Assembly (NCBI RefSeq): GCF_026626335.1
Contig: NZ_JAPNTZ010000018.1
Span: forward strand, 1-64,000
Length of the DNA stretch: 64,000 nt
Source of the DNA: Paractinoplanes pyxinae
GTDB lineage: Bacteria; Actinomycetota; Actinomycetes; Mycobacteriales; Micromonosporaceae
Reading direction: 5' to 3'
This document shows positions 16,791 through 25,212 of the stretch, piece by piece. The number at the start of each line of letters is the position of its first letter. Positions within the stretch are counted from its first letter, which is position 1. The notes beneath the pieces were generated by a model. That model searched no databases. It was not told the DNA's origin and saw only the letters and a list, made by a program, of their open reading frames with translations. The translations under genes were made by a program, and so were the position numbers.

Positions 16791-18162
16791 CGCCGCGCCC
16801 GTCGTTACGGTCCTCGCCGGCGGAGACGCCTCGCTCCGGGCCGCTACCGTCGGTGACATCGGGCGGCGCCGCGTCGCCCACGGTCCAGGTGATGGTCCGC
16901 TCGATCTCACCGTTGGTCTCGAAACCTTTCGCCCAGCCCAGTGTGGAGAAGCGGCCGTTGTCGTTATCGGGCGCACCGGTGGCGATGTCCGCGGCGCCGG
17001 CGTTGAAGTTGTACATGTCTTCCGCGTGCACCTTTATCTTCATGGTGATCTGGTTGCCGTTCACCTCGACGTCGGAGGTCCCGTAGATCTGGTGGTCGCC
17101 CAACGCCTTCTGCCAGTTCTCGGTAGACGGGTAGCCGCCGAGGTCGTTGACCGAGCGTGGGTCACCGGTCATCTGGAAACCGGTCTGCCCAGTCTCTCGA
17201 TAGATCCGTTCGGCCTCCGAGCGGGCCAGCGCGATCTCCTGATCGACGGAGCTGCGAATGTTCGGATCCTCCTTGTACGCCTCGTCGTAGTCCACCGTCA
17301 CCGCAGTGCCACTGGCGTCGAGATAGTGGGCGTACAACGCGGTGGCGTCGTCAAGATCGGAACGGGCGATGCGTCCCCCGAGCAGCTTCGCCTTCCATTC
17401 GGCGTACGACGCGTAGTCGCCGGCGGTCGGCTCGGCGTTCGGGTCATACGGGAAATCGTCGTCGAACGTGAAATCCGGCTTGGTCGGTGGCCCGACGTGG
17501 TACTTGCCACCCTCGTCCTGCAGGCCCGGCGTTTGCGCCACGATCTTCGCGCTCAGTGCCGAGTTGGCCAGGAAGTCCGGCAGGATCTTGTATGCCGAGG
17601 CCAGGCGCGCCACCGCGTCGGCACGGGCCTCGCTCTCGATCCGGATCGCGTCGTCGTAGGCGCCAGTCGCCTGGTACCACAGCGCGTCGGCCTGTTCGCG
17701 CACCTCGTCGATCTTGCTGTGCTGGCCGACCTCGATCAGCCAATCCAAGGCGCCGGTGGTGCTGCGCAGGTCGTTCCACTGCCGCAGCGCATCGGAGAAA
17801 CGAACCACCAGCGATTGGGTCTTCGCTATCGAGGAGATCAGCGACTTCAGCTGCGCCTCGGCGGCGACCCCGTCTGCCACCAACGCCTTCGCCATGGCCT
17901 GCGCCTGCGCATAGTCGGTGATCGCCGGGCCGGCCTTGTCGAACCCGTCGTGCAGGCCCTCGACCAGGTCGACCGTCTCCCGTAATCGCTGCTCGTACAG
18001 CGTCGCCGCGTCCGAATGCCACTCGACCTTGCCCTGCAGACCGGACAGCGTCGGCATCGCCTGAGCGATGATCCCCTTGGTGCGCAGGAACTCCTCGCCG
18101 ACCGCGTCGACGAAGTCAGGCCGCATCTTCTCGATGTATTCGACGTCGTCGTGGTAAGCCAT
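16783..18162 (-). CDS. large WXG100-like (type VII secretion-type) protein
   Basis: About 459 residues from ATG 18162; GTG 18165 is an alternative and also overlaps the upstream stop. Residues 1-230 are alpha-helical and coiled-coil-like (EWHSDAATLYEQRLRETVDL), as in LXG/WXG100-type proteins of type VII secretion systems. The C-terminal domain (NWQKALGDHQIYGTSDVEVN and IKVHAEDMYNFNAGAADIAT) is common in actinobacterial secreted proteins of unknown activity. It is sandwiched between a small WXG-like protein and a lipoprotein, a typical substrate/chaperone layout. No toxin motif is recognised. Confidence 0.7.
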   Translation of the reverse strand: MAYHDDVEYIEKMRPDFVDAVGEEFLRTKGIIAQAMPTLSGLQGKVEWHSDAATLYEQRLRETVDLVEGLHDGFDKAGPAITDYAQAQAMAKALVADGVAAEAQLKSLISSIAKTQSLVVRFSDALRQWNDLRSTTGALDWLIEVGQHSKIDEVREQADALWYQATGAYDDAIRIESEARADAVARLASAYKILPDFLANSALSAKIVAQTPGLQDEGGKYHVGPPTKPDFTFDDDFPYDPNAEPTAGDYASYAEWKAKLLGGRIARSDLDDATALYAHYLDASGTAVTVDYDEAYKEDPNIRSSVDQEIALARSEAERIYRETGQTGFQMTGDPRSVNDLGGYPSTENWQKALGDHQIYGTSDVEVNGNQITMKIKVHAEDMYNFNAGAADIATGAPDNDNGRFSTLGWAKGFETNGEIERTITWTVGDAAPPDVTDGSGPERGVSAGEDRNDGRGDG

Positions 18163-18500
18163 CACTGTGTCCGCTGGTCTGCCGGCTGGAACGTCGACCC
18201 AGTCAGCAACGACGTGAAGTCTTCGGCTACCGCATCGTCGGTCGTGCCGTACCCGACCGCCGAGTCCTGCACCCGGGTGGCCAGCGCGGACAGCAACGCC
18301 ACGACGTCCTGATACTGATCATGGGCGAACTCACCGAACCTACGCATCGCCGTCGACACATCCGAATGACTCGCCGGATCCTTGGCCCAGTCCAGCAGGA
18401 ACAGATCTAACTGACCGGCCTGCAGATCGTGCGCCAGGTCGTGCAGCGTCCCCGCCGCACCAGTGAGCGAATCGGGAACGGCTTCGACCTCCCCCGCCAT
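18162..18500 (-). CDS. small WXG100-like protein
   Basis: 112 residues from ATG 18500 with GGGGGC upstream. All-helical, with two helices flanking LDWAKDPASH, followed by FAHDQYQDVVALLSALATRV. The latter is very like a remnant at 58215-58569, showing that the family was duplicated in this element. Its stop overlaps the next start, so it is probably the partner of the large WXG-like protein. Confidence 0.72.
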   Translation of the reverse strand: MAGEVEAVPDSLTGAAGTLHDLAHDLQAGQLDLFLLDWAKDPASHSDVSTAMRRFGEFAHDQYQDVVALLSALATRVQDSAVGYGTTDDAVAEDFTSLLTGSTFQPADQRTQ

Positions 18501-18871
18501 CTGCAGCCCCCTCCGTCGGCCGTTCAGCGTAACGAGCACAGTCAACGACTGAACCCATACGTCGTTGCCGATCGCCGGCGTGGATCAGTCAGCGCAGCAG
18601 ATCACCGACGTTGACTCCGCCGGAAGTACACCTGCCAGCGAGTTTGCCACTACTTTCGATTTAAGCCCCTTCGTGGTGACGATCCGACGCCGATCCACGA
18701 CGGCCCCCTGGCCTTTCGTCTCGGGTGGACGCCGGCGATCTGCTGATCACGCCATACGACGATGTCGGTGCCAGACGCGCAAGACCGCTCGACTCGATTA
18801 GCGCTCGGAACGCGGCATGTGAGGGCATCAGGGCTGCGGGCTGGGAAAACTTCCCGAGGCGGTCGGAATAG
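18501..18871. other. intergenic, no gene seen
   Basis: No convincing gene. It should hold the promoter for the WXG-like unit that reads leftward from 18500. Confidence 0.4.
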
Positions 18872-19255
18872 TTAGGTGCGATCGCGCGGCTGTCTCGCGG
18901 CGAGGCCCATGTAATGACCCGGTGGTTCGTGGATCCCATAGTGTCGCCAGAGTTCTTGGCGGCGTTCGGTCGCCCAGCGCACTTCGTAGTCCGGGCCACC
19001 GTCCTCGCTTCGGAGCGTTCCGTCGAGGATCTCGGGCAGGAGAGCGAAGGGTGGGTAGTCTTCCTCGATCTCGACCGTCCCGTCTGCCCAAGTGAACAGG
19101 AGCCAGCAACCGACCTGCCTAACCAAGAACAGATTCCTGGATGGCGCGGTTTGAAACGCCAACCAACCGGCCACCTTGCCGTCACGCACCAGTTCGGCGA
19201 TCGCGCCGTCGAGGACCGCCAGTCGTGCGCTCAGGTCGCGATTGTCTTCACCCAC
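18872..19255 (-). CDS. hypothetical protein
   Basis: 127 residues from a GTG start. The sequence WLAFQTAPSRNLFLVRQVGC then WLLFTWADGTVEIEEDYPPF suggests a compact beta-rich domain, and the C-terminal helix has RWATERRQELWRHYGIHEPP. No family is recognised and the ribosome site is weak. Confidence 0.55.
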   Translation of the reverse strand: MGEDNRDLSARLAVLDGAIAELVRDGKVAGWLAFQTAPSRNLFLVRQVGCWLLFTWADGTVEIEEDYPPFALLPEILDGTLRSEDGGPDYEVRWATERRQELWRHYGIHEPPGHYMGLAARQPRDRT

Positions 19256-19705
19256 CGGCTCATCGTGTCACGGCAACATCCTCAGCTCGGCATTTCCCAC
19301 CTCGCGCGGGACAGCACAGGTTGCACAGACCGTGACGGCCCTGTCGGCCCGCGAGCTCGATCAGCGGCAGATCCGGATGTTCGATTGAGACGTTATGGAG
19401 GATCGGGATCGTTGTGTGACGACTACTCGCAGGCCAGCGACTATCGTCCCCGTCGACGGTCCCCGCTCGCGTTGACGCCCAGCCGGCCGGCGTGGGCTCG
19501 ATCAAGCTCGGCAGGGTCAAGGTTTCGACCATTAAAAACCGCCGCCTCGCGATCGCCAGTTGACTCATCTTTCCGTGAGCACCCATAGCCACGCGCCGCC
19601 GACACCCTAATTGACGCGCGGCGATCACGGGTAGCCATGATGAAAAATGATCTGGGCCCGGATGGCTTCGGCGATCGGGGTACCGTAATCGACTTACGAG
19701 TAAGA
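19256..19705. other. no gene recognised
   Basis: Several short frames on the minus strand, none with a ribosome site. A cysteine-containing patch (HGLCNLCCPARGGKC, minus strand near 19300) could be a gene remnant, but the evidence is weak. Confidence 0.4.
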
Positions 19706-20857
19706 TCAGCTCAGCAGGGCGTCGATGAGCGCCATGAAATCGCTCAAGATGGACCATAGAGTTATCGCAGCCGCAGCTATCACCGAGGCGAGATCGGCGA
19801 GATCATCCGGCAGGTCGAGGAGGGCGCCCGGACCCTGAAGCAGGGAGATGATCAGCGCGGCTCCGCTGAACACGCTCCCGATCCTTGATCGGGCTCCTGG
19901 CTCGTCCCTGGCCGCCGTAGCCCGGCCAATCGGCTCAGCGAATTCAGGCTGCCATCGGGTCAGGAGAGCATCACACCGCTGCTCGATGCCCCGCAATGTG
20001 TCAGTCAGCAACGCTGTGGGCAGCGACGGTGCATTCTCCGCTTGAGTGGCGGCGCACCGGAAGAAGAAGCTCAGGTCCGAGAGGACGGACGCCGCCTGTC
20101 CAACGTCGGCGGGCGGCCAAGCGAGACCTTGAGCAGATGCGGCAGAGTCGATCCCTTCTGCCAGGGATTGCAGCGCACTTGCTGGCTGATCGTTTAAGAC
20201 GAAGGCCGGTAGTCGGTCCAGGTTAGGTCGAGAGACGAGCAGGCCGCGGACACCAAGACGGAGCGCGTCGATGATGTCGCGGGCGGCTTCCCCGTGCACG
20301 TTGCGCAACTCAGGATCGTTGAGGGTCCGAGCCCTATCTTCAACAACAGCCATCTCTGGTAGCAGCGACCTCAGCGGCGCTTCGCGGTCCCAGACAACGT
20401 GGGGAAGGCTCCCTAGGCTCGCCGCATCGTCGGCGCTGGTCGCGTCCGACTGATCCGCCGGCTCTTTCCAGACGTCCTGGGTGAACCGAACGACGTGCCC
20501 GACAGCTTCGTCGAGGTGACCGGAGGGGACGGCTCGGCTGGGACCAGCCTCAGCGGAGACACCCGCAGGCCCGCCGGCATGACCCGCAAGTGCTTCAGCA
20601 AGGCGTTCCACCGCATGGGTCAGCTCATCCAACCGAAGACCGGCCCTGTAAATGGACTCCAAGCCGAGCCGGGCTTCCAGCAGCGTCCCGATGACTTCCC
20701 TGCGGCCGGTACCGTCGGACGCTTCACTGATCTGATCGAGGGCTACCGTGAGTCGCCTCGAGGTTTCATCGAGCCGACCTTGCTCCGCGGCGACCGTATC
20801 ATTTGCGTTTCTCAAGCTCAATGCGACTTCGCCAGCATTTGAAGAGTCTCGCGACAT
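19706..20857 (-). CDS. hypothetical protein with C-terminal membrane helices
   Basis: 383 residues from ATG 20857, chosen for GGGGAG seven bases upstream. It is helical throughout, with heptad-like stretches near the start (TVAAEQGRLDETSRRLTVAL). The last 60 residues contain hydrophobic segments (IGSVFSGAALIISLLQGPGA and ASVIAAAAITLWSILSDFMA), suggesting membrane insertion by the C-terminus. Upstream of the start the frame remains coding-like (FDFTEKLADDAVGIDEFGLK), and another frame reads HDVDAGFGGPGIHDLFEQ. The ancestral gene may have been longer and broken near 20995. The function is unknown. Confidence 0.6.
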   Translation of the reverse strand: MSRDSSNAGEVALSLRNANDTVAAEQGRLDETSRRLTVALDQISEASDGTGRREVIGTLLEARLGLESIYRAGLRLDELTHAVERLAEALAGHAGGPAGVSAEAGPSRAVPSGHLDEAVGHVVRFTQDVWKEPADQSDATSADDAASLGSLPHVVWDREAPLRSLLPEMAVVEDRARTLNDPELRNVHGEAARDIIDALRLGVRGLLVSRPNLDRLPAFVLNDQPASALQSLAEGIDSAASAQGLAWPPADVGQAASVLSDLSFFFRCAATQAENAPSLPTALLTDTLRGIEQRCDALLTRWQPEFAEPIGRATAARDEPGARSRIGSVFSGAALIISLLQGPGALLDLPDDLADLASVIAAAAITLWSILSDFMALIDALLS

Positions 20858-21145
20858 GTCTGGCTCCCCGGGTTCCGAACCGTCATGAGGGAAGAATTTA
20901 AGACCGAACTCATCGATACCAACGGCGTCGTCGGCCAATTTTTCTGTAAAGTCAAAGGAGTGAGGGAAGTCGTCACTCTCATTTGCTCGAAAAGATCATG
21001 AATACCTGGCCCGCCGAAGCCTGCATCGACATCATGGACTACAAGTGACGCCCCGGCTAGATGAGCCGCCGCCTCAACACCTGAACGTAACCGTCAGGAC
21101 GTAGCCCGTTCCAAACGCCACACCAACTGGCATCAGCACGGTCAC
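20858..21145. other. possible broken 5' part of the preceding gene
   Basis: Coding-like sequence in two minus frames, as described for the gene ending at 19706. Lower GC than the surroundings. Confidence 0.35.
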
Positions 21146-21212
21146 GTGCACTTTCTCCGGCAGATCCGCGCGTGGGCGTACCGAGTGGTTTGATGATCGC
21201 TTGCACTCTGCG
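21146..21212. repeat. dispersed repeat family (copy c, 5' part)
   Basis: Shares GTGCACT-N3-TCCGGCAGATCCG and, about 35 bases on, GATGATCGCTTGCA with the copies at 24913 and 52556. Only the first ~65 bases align; the later block is absent. Confidence 0.6.
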
Positions 21213-21429
21213 TGAGTGGACTCTTGAAGAACCATCGGCGGAGTTGGACCGCGGTTCACTTGAGGCAGCTAACTGTCCACCAACGACCGAAGGTCCGTGC
21301 ATGTCGGTCAATTAGGTCGACATGAATCAACTGGTCAAACGTGAACGTTCCGTGGCGCTCGGTTCGCGGCAAATGAGCGGACGCCTAGAACCCTCGTGCA
21401 TCGCCGCTGGTCGGCGACTACGCTCGTGT

Positions 21430-21529
21430 GGCACCCCGGGCAAAGGCGGATGGGAAAGTCCGTTACCAGCACTCCTGTGCTGACGACCGCAAGGTATGAG
21501 CCGGCTCGAGTCCGATAGCCCGGGGCGCC
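21430..21529 (+). ncRNA. candidate structured RNA, copy 1
   Basis: A 100-nt element bounded by a long-range stem (GGCACCCCGGGC with GCCCGGGGCGCC). Inside are a GCGG/CCGC helix (21446-21449 with 21487-21490) and the hairpin CAGCAC-TCCT-GTGCTG (21467-21482). It also has single-stranded conserved stretches, including GGTATGAGCCGG. The internal order (GGGAAAGTCC, then CTGACGACCGCAAGGTATGA, then GAGTCCGATAGCC) loosely recalls actinobacterial cobalamin riboswitches, but this is not a clear match. No rightward gene follows directly, and the strand is uncertain. Confidence 0.45.
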
Positions 21530-21695
21530 CCTTATCCGCGGCAGTTGAGTGAGCCGTACACCTGATCCTTAACTAGGGCGCACGTGAATTATCGCTCTAA
21601 TTCTTAGCCGATTGTGCTGCGAGAATAGACTGGATGGGACCACACATGGATGGATTACCCCGTCCTCCTCTACCGAGCGGACGTCGACATTTGGG
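21530..21695. other. intergenic, AT-richer
   Basis: No gene seen. It contains GCGGCAGTTGAGTG (21538-21551), which recurs near 23033 before the VOC gene, so it marks the edge of a repeated block. Confidence 0.4.
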
Positions 21696-21947
21696 TTACC
21701 AACCAAGCTTCTGCAATGCCCGTCGCCAGCATGGTCGAGACGCTATGGGCCGTTGGCGGGTCGTCGGCCTTGGTGGAAACTGCGTCGGTGTCTCTGGCTC
21801 CCGCCGGTTTCGCCACCGGGTCGCAAATTCCTCGAGAGCCATGAAATCGTCCTCGTAGACCTGACCCCCGCCGCAGCACTGCTCACAGTTCTGTCGACGA
21901 TTGATGTTTCCTTTACAAGCCGGACACACGACTATCTTGTTAGACAC
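21696..21947 (-). CDS. small zinc-ribbon protein
   Basis: 83 residues from GTG 21947 with GAGAGG eight bases upstream; ATG 21968 would extend it in frame without a good ribosome site. Four cysteines are arranged as CPACKGNINRRQNCEQCCGGG, a DnaJ-type CxxCxGxG zinc centre. The rest is charged. It is similar in idea to the small Cys-rich protein at 52247. Such proteins are frequent on actinobacterial mobile elements; no function is known. Confidence 0.65.
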   Translation of the reverse strand: MSNKIVVCPACKGNINRRQNCEQCCGGGQVYEDDFMALEEFATRWRNRREPETPTQFPPRPTTRQRPIASRPCWRRALQKLGW

Positions 21948-22191
21948 GGCACCAGCCTCTCCCATCAAGCACCCGGGATAGGAGTATCCCCAGACCGCCG
22001 CCTGCATCAACATGTCGTACCTCTATGAAGTGAAATCTACGCTGTAGTCCAAGGCGATCGAGTGAGAGAATCCCGGTCGGAGCTGCCTCGTGTTGCGTTA
22101 CGCACCTTCAGCGGTTGACGCACGGTCGGCGGTATGACAGCGCCCAGAAAGTCCCCCGTGCATCGGCGCTGGCCGGCAGCTAACCTGGTGC
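21948..22191. other. intergenic repeat zone
   Basis: The last ~45 bases before the second RNA-like copy align with the corresponding bases before copy 1 (CGTGCATCG and following), so the repeated unit is longer than the folded core. No gene seen. Confidence 0.4.
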
Positions 22192-22289
22192 GGCGCGCCG
22201 GGCAAAGGCGGGTGGAAATTCCGTGCCAGCAGTCCTATGCTGACGACCGCGAGGTATGAGCCGGTTCGAGTACGGTAGCCCGGCGCGCC
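22192..22289 (+). ncRNA. candidate structured RNA, copy 2
   Basis: Homologous to the element at 21430. The closing stem is a perfect 12 bp (GGCGCGCCGGGC with GCCCGGCGCGCC). One C-G pair of copy 1 has become G-C on both sides, and an A.C mismatch has become G-C. The internal hairpin is CAGCA/TGCTG (22227-22242). The strongly conserved stretch TGCTGACGACCGC continues as GAGGTATGAGCCGG. A conserved RNA, a DNA structure or a transposon-like end all remain possible. Confidence 0.45.
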
Positions 22290-22344
22290 TTATATGCAGC
22301 AGATGAACACGTCCCTAGGCGCCGGTGGGCTGCGCTTGGAACCA

Positions 22345-22936
22345 TCAGGGCGAATGGTCCGGAAAAGGATTGGGGTCTCGCGGCTCAAAGAGTGCGCCAT
22401 CGTTCCCTCGTCGCCAGGTGTGGCCGGCCTCATCCTGGAACTGAATCCACGGTACGAGCTTGTTGTTGGCATACTCGCCCTGGTAACGGTATGAACCGGA
22501 GCCTCCGACGGAATATCCGCCCAAGGGCATCCTAATATGCGTCGCGCCGGGCGGGATCACTCCGATCGCCCTGTCGGGCATCCCTTCTGGACCCTCAGGA
22601 GCGTGTGCGATACACGCGTACACACAGCCGTGACTGTTGTTCACCACAACGAGATGCCCTGACCTCTCATCATCCCCCGGGCCGTAAAAGAAGTTGCCGC
22701 CGTCGACGGGTGCGTTCATGGCGGCCATCGACCACCGTGGCGGAAGGACCAAGGTTCTCAACGAGGTAGTAGGTGATCCGCTCAGCCTGCGCGCGCCTAT
22801 CGCTCTCGAGCGCACCACGGCGAGCCTCTGCCGTCCGTCGTCTCTCAAGTAGCAGTGATGCGACGACCGCTCCGAAAGCGAGCATGCCGCCGACTCCTGC
22901 GATCCAGTCAGGCACGCTTCCCCAGTCAGATTTCAT
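22345..22936 (-). pseudogene. membrane-anchored hypothetical protein, frameshifted
   Basis: ATG 22936 opens MKSDWGSVPDWIAGVGGMLA, a membrane helix (residues 10-30), then a basic helical stretch to ITYYLVENLGPSATVVDG. Around 22715-22735 the coding potential moves to another frame. That frame continues GGNFFYGPGDDERSGHLVVV and NNSHGCVYACIAHAPEG, ending at 22345 with DPNPFPDHSP. The combined protein has the plan of common actinobacterial proteins with an N-terminal anchor and a small beta domain. One frameshift separates the halves, so it is a pseudogene unless the base call is wrong. Confidence 0.65.
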
Positions 22937-23090
22937 GTCCTGATTGTGGAGCAAAGTGCAAACAGGAAACTATATCGCGTCCGAGGCGGTCTACTGACGC
23001 TCAGCCGCCTGCAATAGAACCGAGCGCGGATCGCGGCAGTTGAGTGCGCGACCTGATGCGGCCGACAGAGGACATCTACGCTATCGGGTC

Positions 23091-23468
23091 ATGACGTCGT
23101 TCATTCGAAATGTTTCGTTCGACTGCGCTGACCCCTACGCTTTGGCGCAATTCTGGAGCGAGGTGGTCGGCTACCCCGTCCATCGTGACTGTGTTCCAGG
23201 AGACCCGGAGGTCTTCATTGAACCGTCGCAGGGTCCGCGGCTGTTCTTTAAAGCCGTTCTCGAGGGCAAGACTGTGAAAAACCGGATCCACGTCTGCCTT
23301 CAGCCGGATGATCGAGACCGCGACGAGGAAGCCGATCGCCTCGTTGCGCTAGGCGCAAAGGTTTTCGACGACCATCGGACGCCTGACGGCGATGGCTGGG
23401 TTGTTTTGCTCGATCCAGCAGGAAACGAGTTCTGCTTGACTCGCTCAGCCGCAGAACGGAAGCACTGA
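23091..23468 (+). CDS. VOC (glyoxalase-like) family protein
   Basis: 125 residues from ATG 23091. The sequence IRNVSFDCADPYALAQFWSE, GDPEVFIEPSQGPRLFF, NRIHVCLQPDDRD and GWVVLLDPAGNEFCLT is the classical two-module vicinal-oxygen-chelate pattern of the Glyoxalase_6 type. Members act as bleomycin-type resistance proteins, dioxygenases or lyases, so substrate cannot be assigned. It is preceded by the GCGGCAGTTGAGTG block shared with 21538. Confidence 0.82.
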   Translation: MTSFIRNVSFDCADPYALAQFWSEVVGYPVHRDCVPGDPEVFIEPSQGPRLFFKAVLEGKTVKNRIHVCLQPDDRDRDEEADRLVALGAKVFDDHRTPDGDGWVVLLDPAGNEFCLTRSAAERKH

Positions 23469-23689
23469 AGACGCGACGCGGAGTCTGAGCTCTCGTCTCG
23501 GCACGGGCGTGTGTCCGGCGTGCCGAGACAGTGACACGGCGATTCGGCCTGCCCGCCGCGCACGATCGGCGGCTGATGAGTAAAGCTGCAGCGTCAGCTC
23601 GTACCTAGACCTCACGAGACGATCGCGCGTGCCGATCTCCGACCGCCGTCCGGGCAAGGGGATTGGTAGAAAGTAACAGCACGCGTGCG
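23469..23689. other. convergent intergenic, no gene
   Basis: No supported gene between the VOC gene and the gene ending at 23690. Confidence 0.4.
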
Positions 23690-24685
23690 TCATTTCAGAT
23701 TTTTGGCAGCGTGCCATTCCTCGACTTTCCTGCGAAGCATTTCTGTTCCGGGGAGCGGTCGAGGCGGAGCCGGATGCTGATTATAGGGCCCCTTTAGTGG
23801 TTCTAGCCCAACGCCAGCAGTCTCAGATGGGCTAACGCCGGACTCGGAAGGTGCGTTGCGCGCGTTATTGGCCATTCCGAACAGTACGCCGAGAAGGGCG
23901 CCGACCGCCAAAGTGAAGAAGTCAATGGCGTGATCAGCCCAGTACCTAACACGCTCATTCTCGTAGGTTGCACTGAAAACTCCGGTGCCGAGCCTGTCAT
24001 GTCTCCACTCAACCGCCTGCGATGCATCGGCCTGAAAGGACGAGGGGTAAGCCGAGTCGAGATGCTGCAAGCTATTCCGAGATATGATTTTTACAATCAA
24101 CGCTCTTCTTTCACGCTCCAAACCATCGTCTTCTCCAAGAAAGGGAGCGGCAAAAGGGTAGCTTATGATGGGCTGACCGTTGCCAATATTCATTGCAAAT
24201 GAGCGCTTTCCCCACCCCTCTTGTCGGAACCCAAGGCTCCCTGCAAATCGGATCGAAACGAAGTTAGCGTTAGGGTCTTCACCTTCTTGGGGTGCTCCAG
24301 GAACGGCAACGTCATAAATGTTGCCTTGGTAAGGTCTCGCGGCATAGGATCCATCGGTTCGATGAGTCCATGCAGTAATGCTTGGACTAACGGCGGACCC
24401 ACGGGGTAGCTCAGCAACCACGTGACAAGGTAGCTTACCTTTAGTTACAGCGTAAAACTCGAAAAGTGCGAGATAACGATCATTCTCGAGGTTAATTTGA
24501 ATGGTGGGAGAGACCCCCATGTGCAGGCTCGACCCGTTTGGGCATCTGAAGCCGAAGTAAGCGCGAGGAATTTCTGATCGTTTAGACGGGAAATCGGCAA
24601 CCATTACAACGGCGGTTAAAGCGGCCGCAGCTGTCACACTTGCCACTAATACAGCCTTAATTGCGCTCAACAGTATGTGTGTCAT
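23690..24685 (-). CDS. hypothetical membrane protein, low GC
   Basis: 331 residues. N-terminal helix ILLSAIKAVLVASVTAAAAL (signal anchor), a large extracytoplasmic beta-rich domain, and a second helix near residue 255 (FFTLAVGALLGVLFGMANNA) with a cytoplasmic tail. No family is recognised. Codon use is clearly less GC-rich than in the neighbours (many TTT, AAT, ATT), a sign of recent acquisition from another host. Confidence 0.65.
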   Translation of the reverse strand: MTHILLSAIKAVLVASVTAAAALTAVVMVADFPSKRSEIPRAYFGFRCPNGSSLHMGVSPTIQINLENDRYLALFEFYAVTKGKLPCHVVAELPRGSAVSPSITAWTHRTDGSYAARPYQGNIYDVAVPGAPQEGEDPNANFVSIRFAGSLGFRQEGWGKRSFAMNIGNGQPIISYPFAAPFLGEDDGLERERRALIVKIISRNSLQHLDSAYPSSFQADASQAVEWRHDRLGTGVFSATYENERVRYWADHAIDFFTLAVGALLGVLFGMANNARNAPSESGVSPSETAGVGLEPLKGPYNQHPAPPRPLPGTEMLRRKVEEWHAAKNLK

Positions 24686-24912
24686 AGTAGATCGGCTTTC
24701 TATTGGCTCGTTTGCAAGACGCTCAACAATAGCCGAATCCCGGACGCAGTCGAAGTCAGGCGGCTCGCTGGTTCGCTATCCACCCGCCTAGCGTACGACG
24801 GAACAAGCTGTACGGATCATTTGCAACAGCTAGCTTGACGGACAAGCCAGGCTAGTCCGACTCCGACGACTATCCGCAATGCGCCCGCCCGGCTTCAAGG
24901 ATGTGAATGAAC
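24686..24912. other. intergenic, no gene
   Basis: Promoter side of the low-GC membrane gene. Nothing else recognised. Confidence 0.35.
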
Positions 24913-25115
24913 GGCACACTCACATCGGCAGATCCGTGCACTCGTCCCTGGATGGCTTCACGATCGTTTGCACGTAGCGTGCGCGGCCTTTAGGCGGGCG
25001 GTCGCGCCGCCGGGGCGGTCAAGGTGAACTTGTGGCGCTGGTTCTCACGAACATTGCGGCGAGCAGTACCGGCCAAGTGTTGCTGGAGTTCGCCAACATC
25101 TGGTGCCCGAACTTG
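24913..25115. repeat. dispersed repeat family (copy a)
   Basis: Aligns over about 200 bases with 52556-52765. Shared blocks are CATCGGCAGATC, GCACGTAGCGTG (ATGTAGCGTGAG in the other copy), GGTTCTCAC-N2-A-N-ATTGCGGCG, and CTGGTGCCC-N-AACT-N-GCGAAC. It lies directly downstream of the kinase gene. Confidence 0.65.
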
Positions 25116-25212
25116 CGAACAGGCCACCAGCTCGCCGCTCGTCAGCAGAGTGCGAGGCAGCGGCAGGGTTCGGCGGCCGTGTCGCTGCTGCTTTGAAGGC
25201 ACCACCGGCTGC

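Noticed and set aside
16522..17985. A 487-codon plus-strand frame
   Set aside because: It is the antisense of the WXG-like protein, which has coding signals and overlaps with its neighbours.
21430..22289. Direct annotation as cobalamin riboswitches
   Set aside because: Only loose similarity in motif order; the canonical B12 box is not clear and no cobalamin gene follows.
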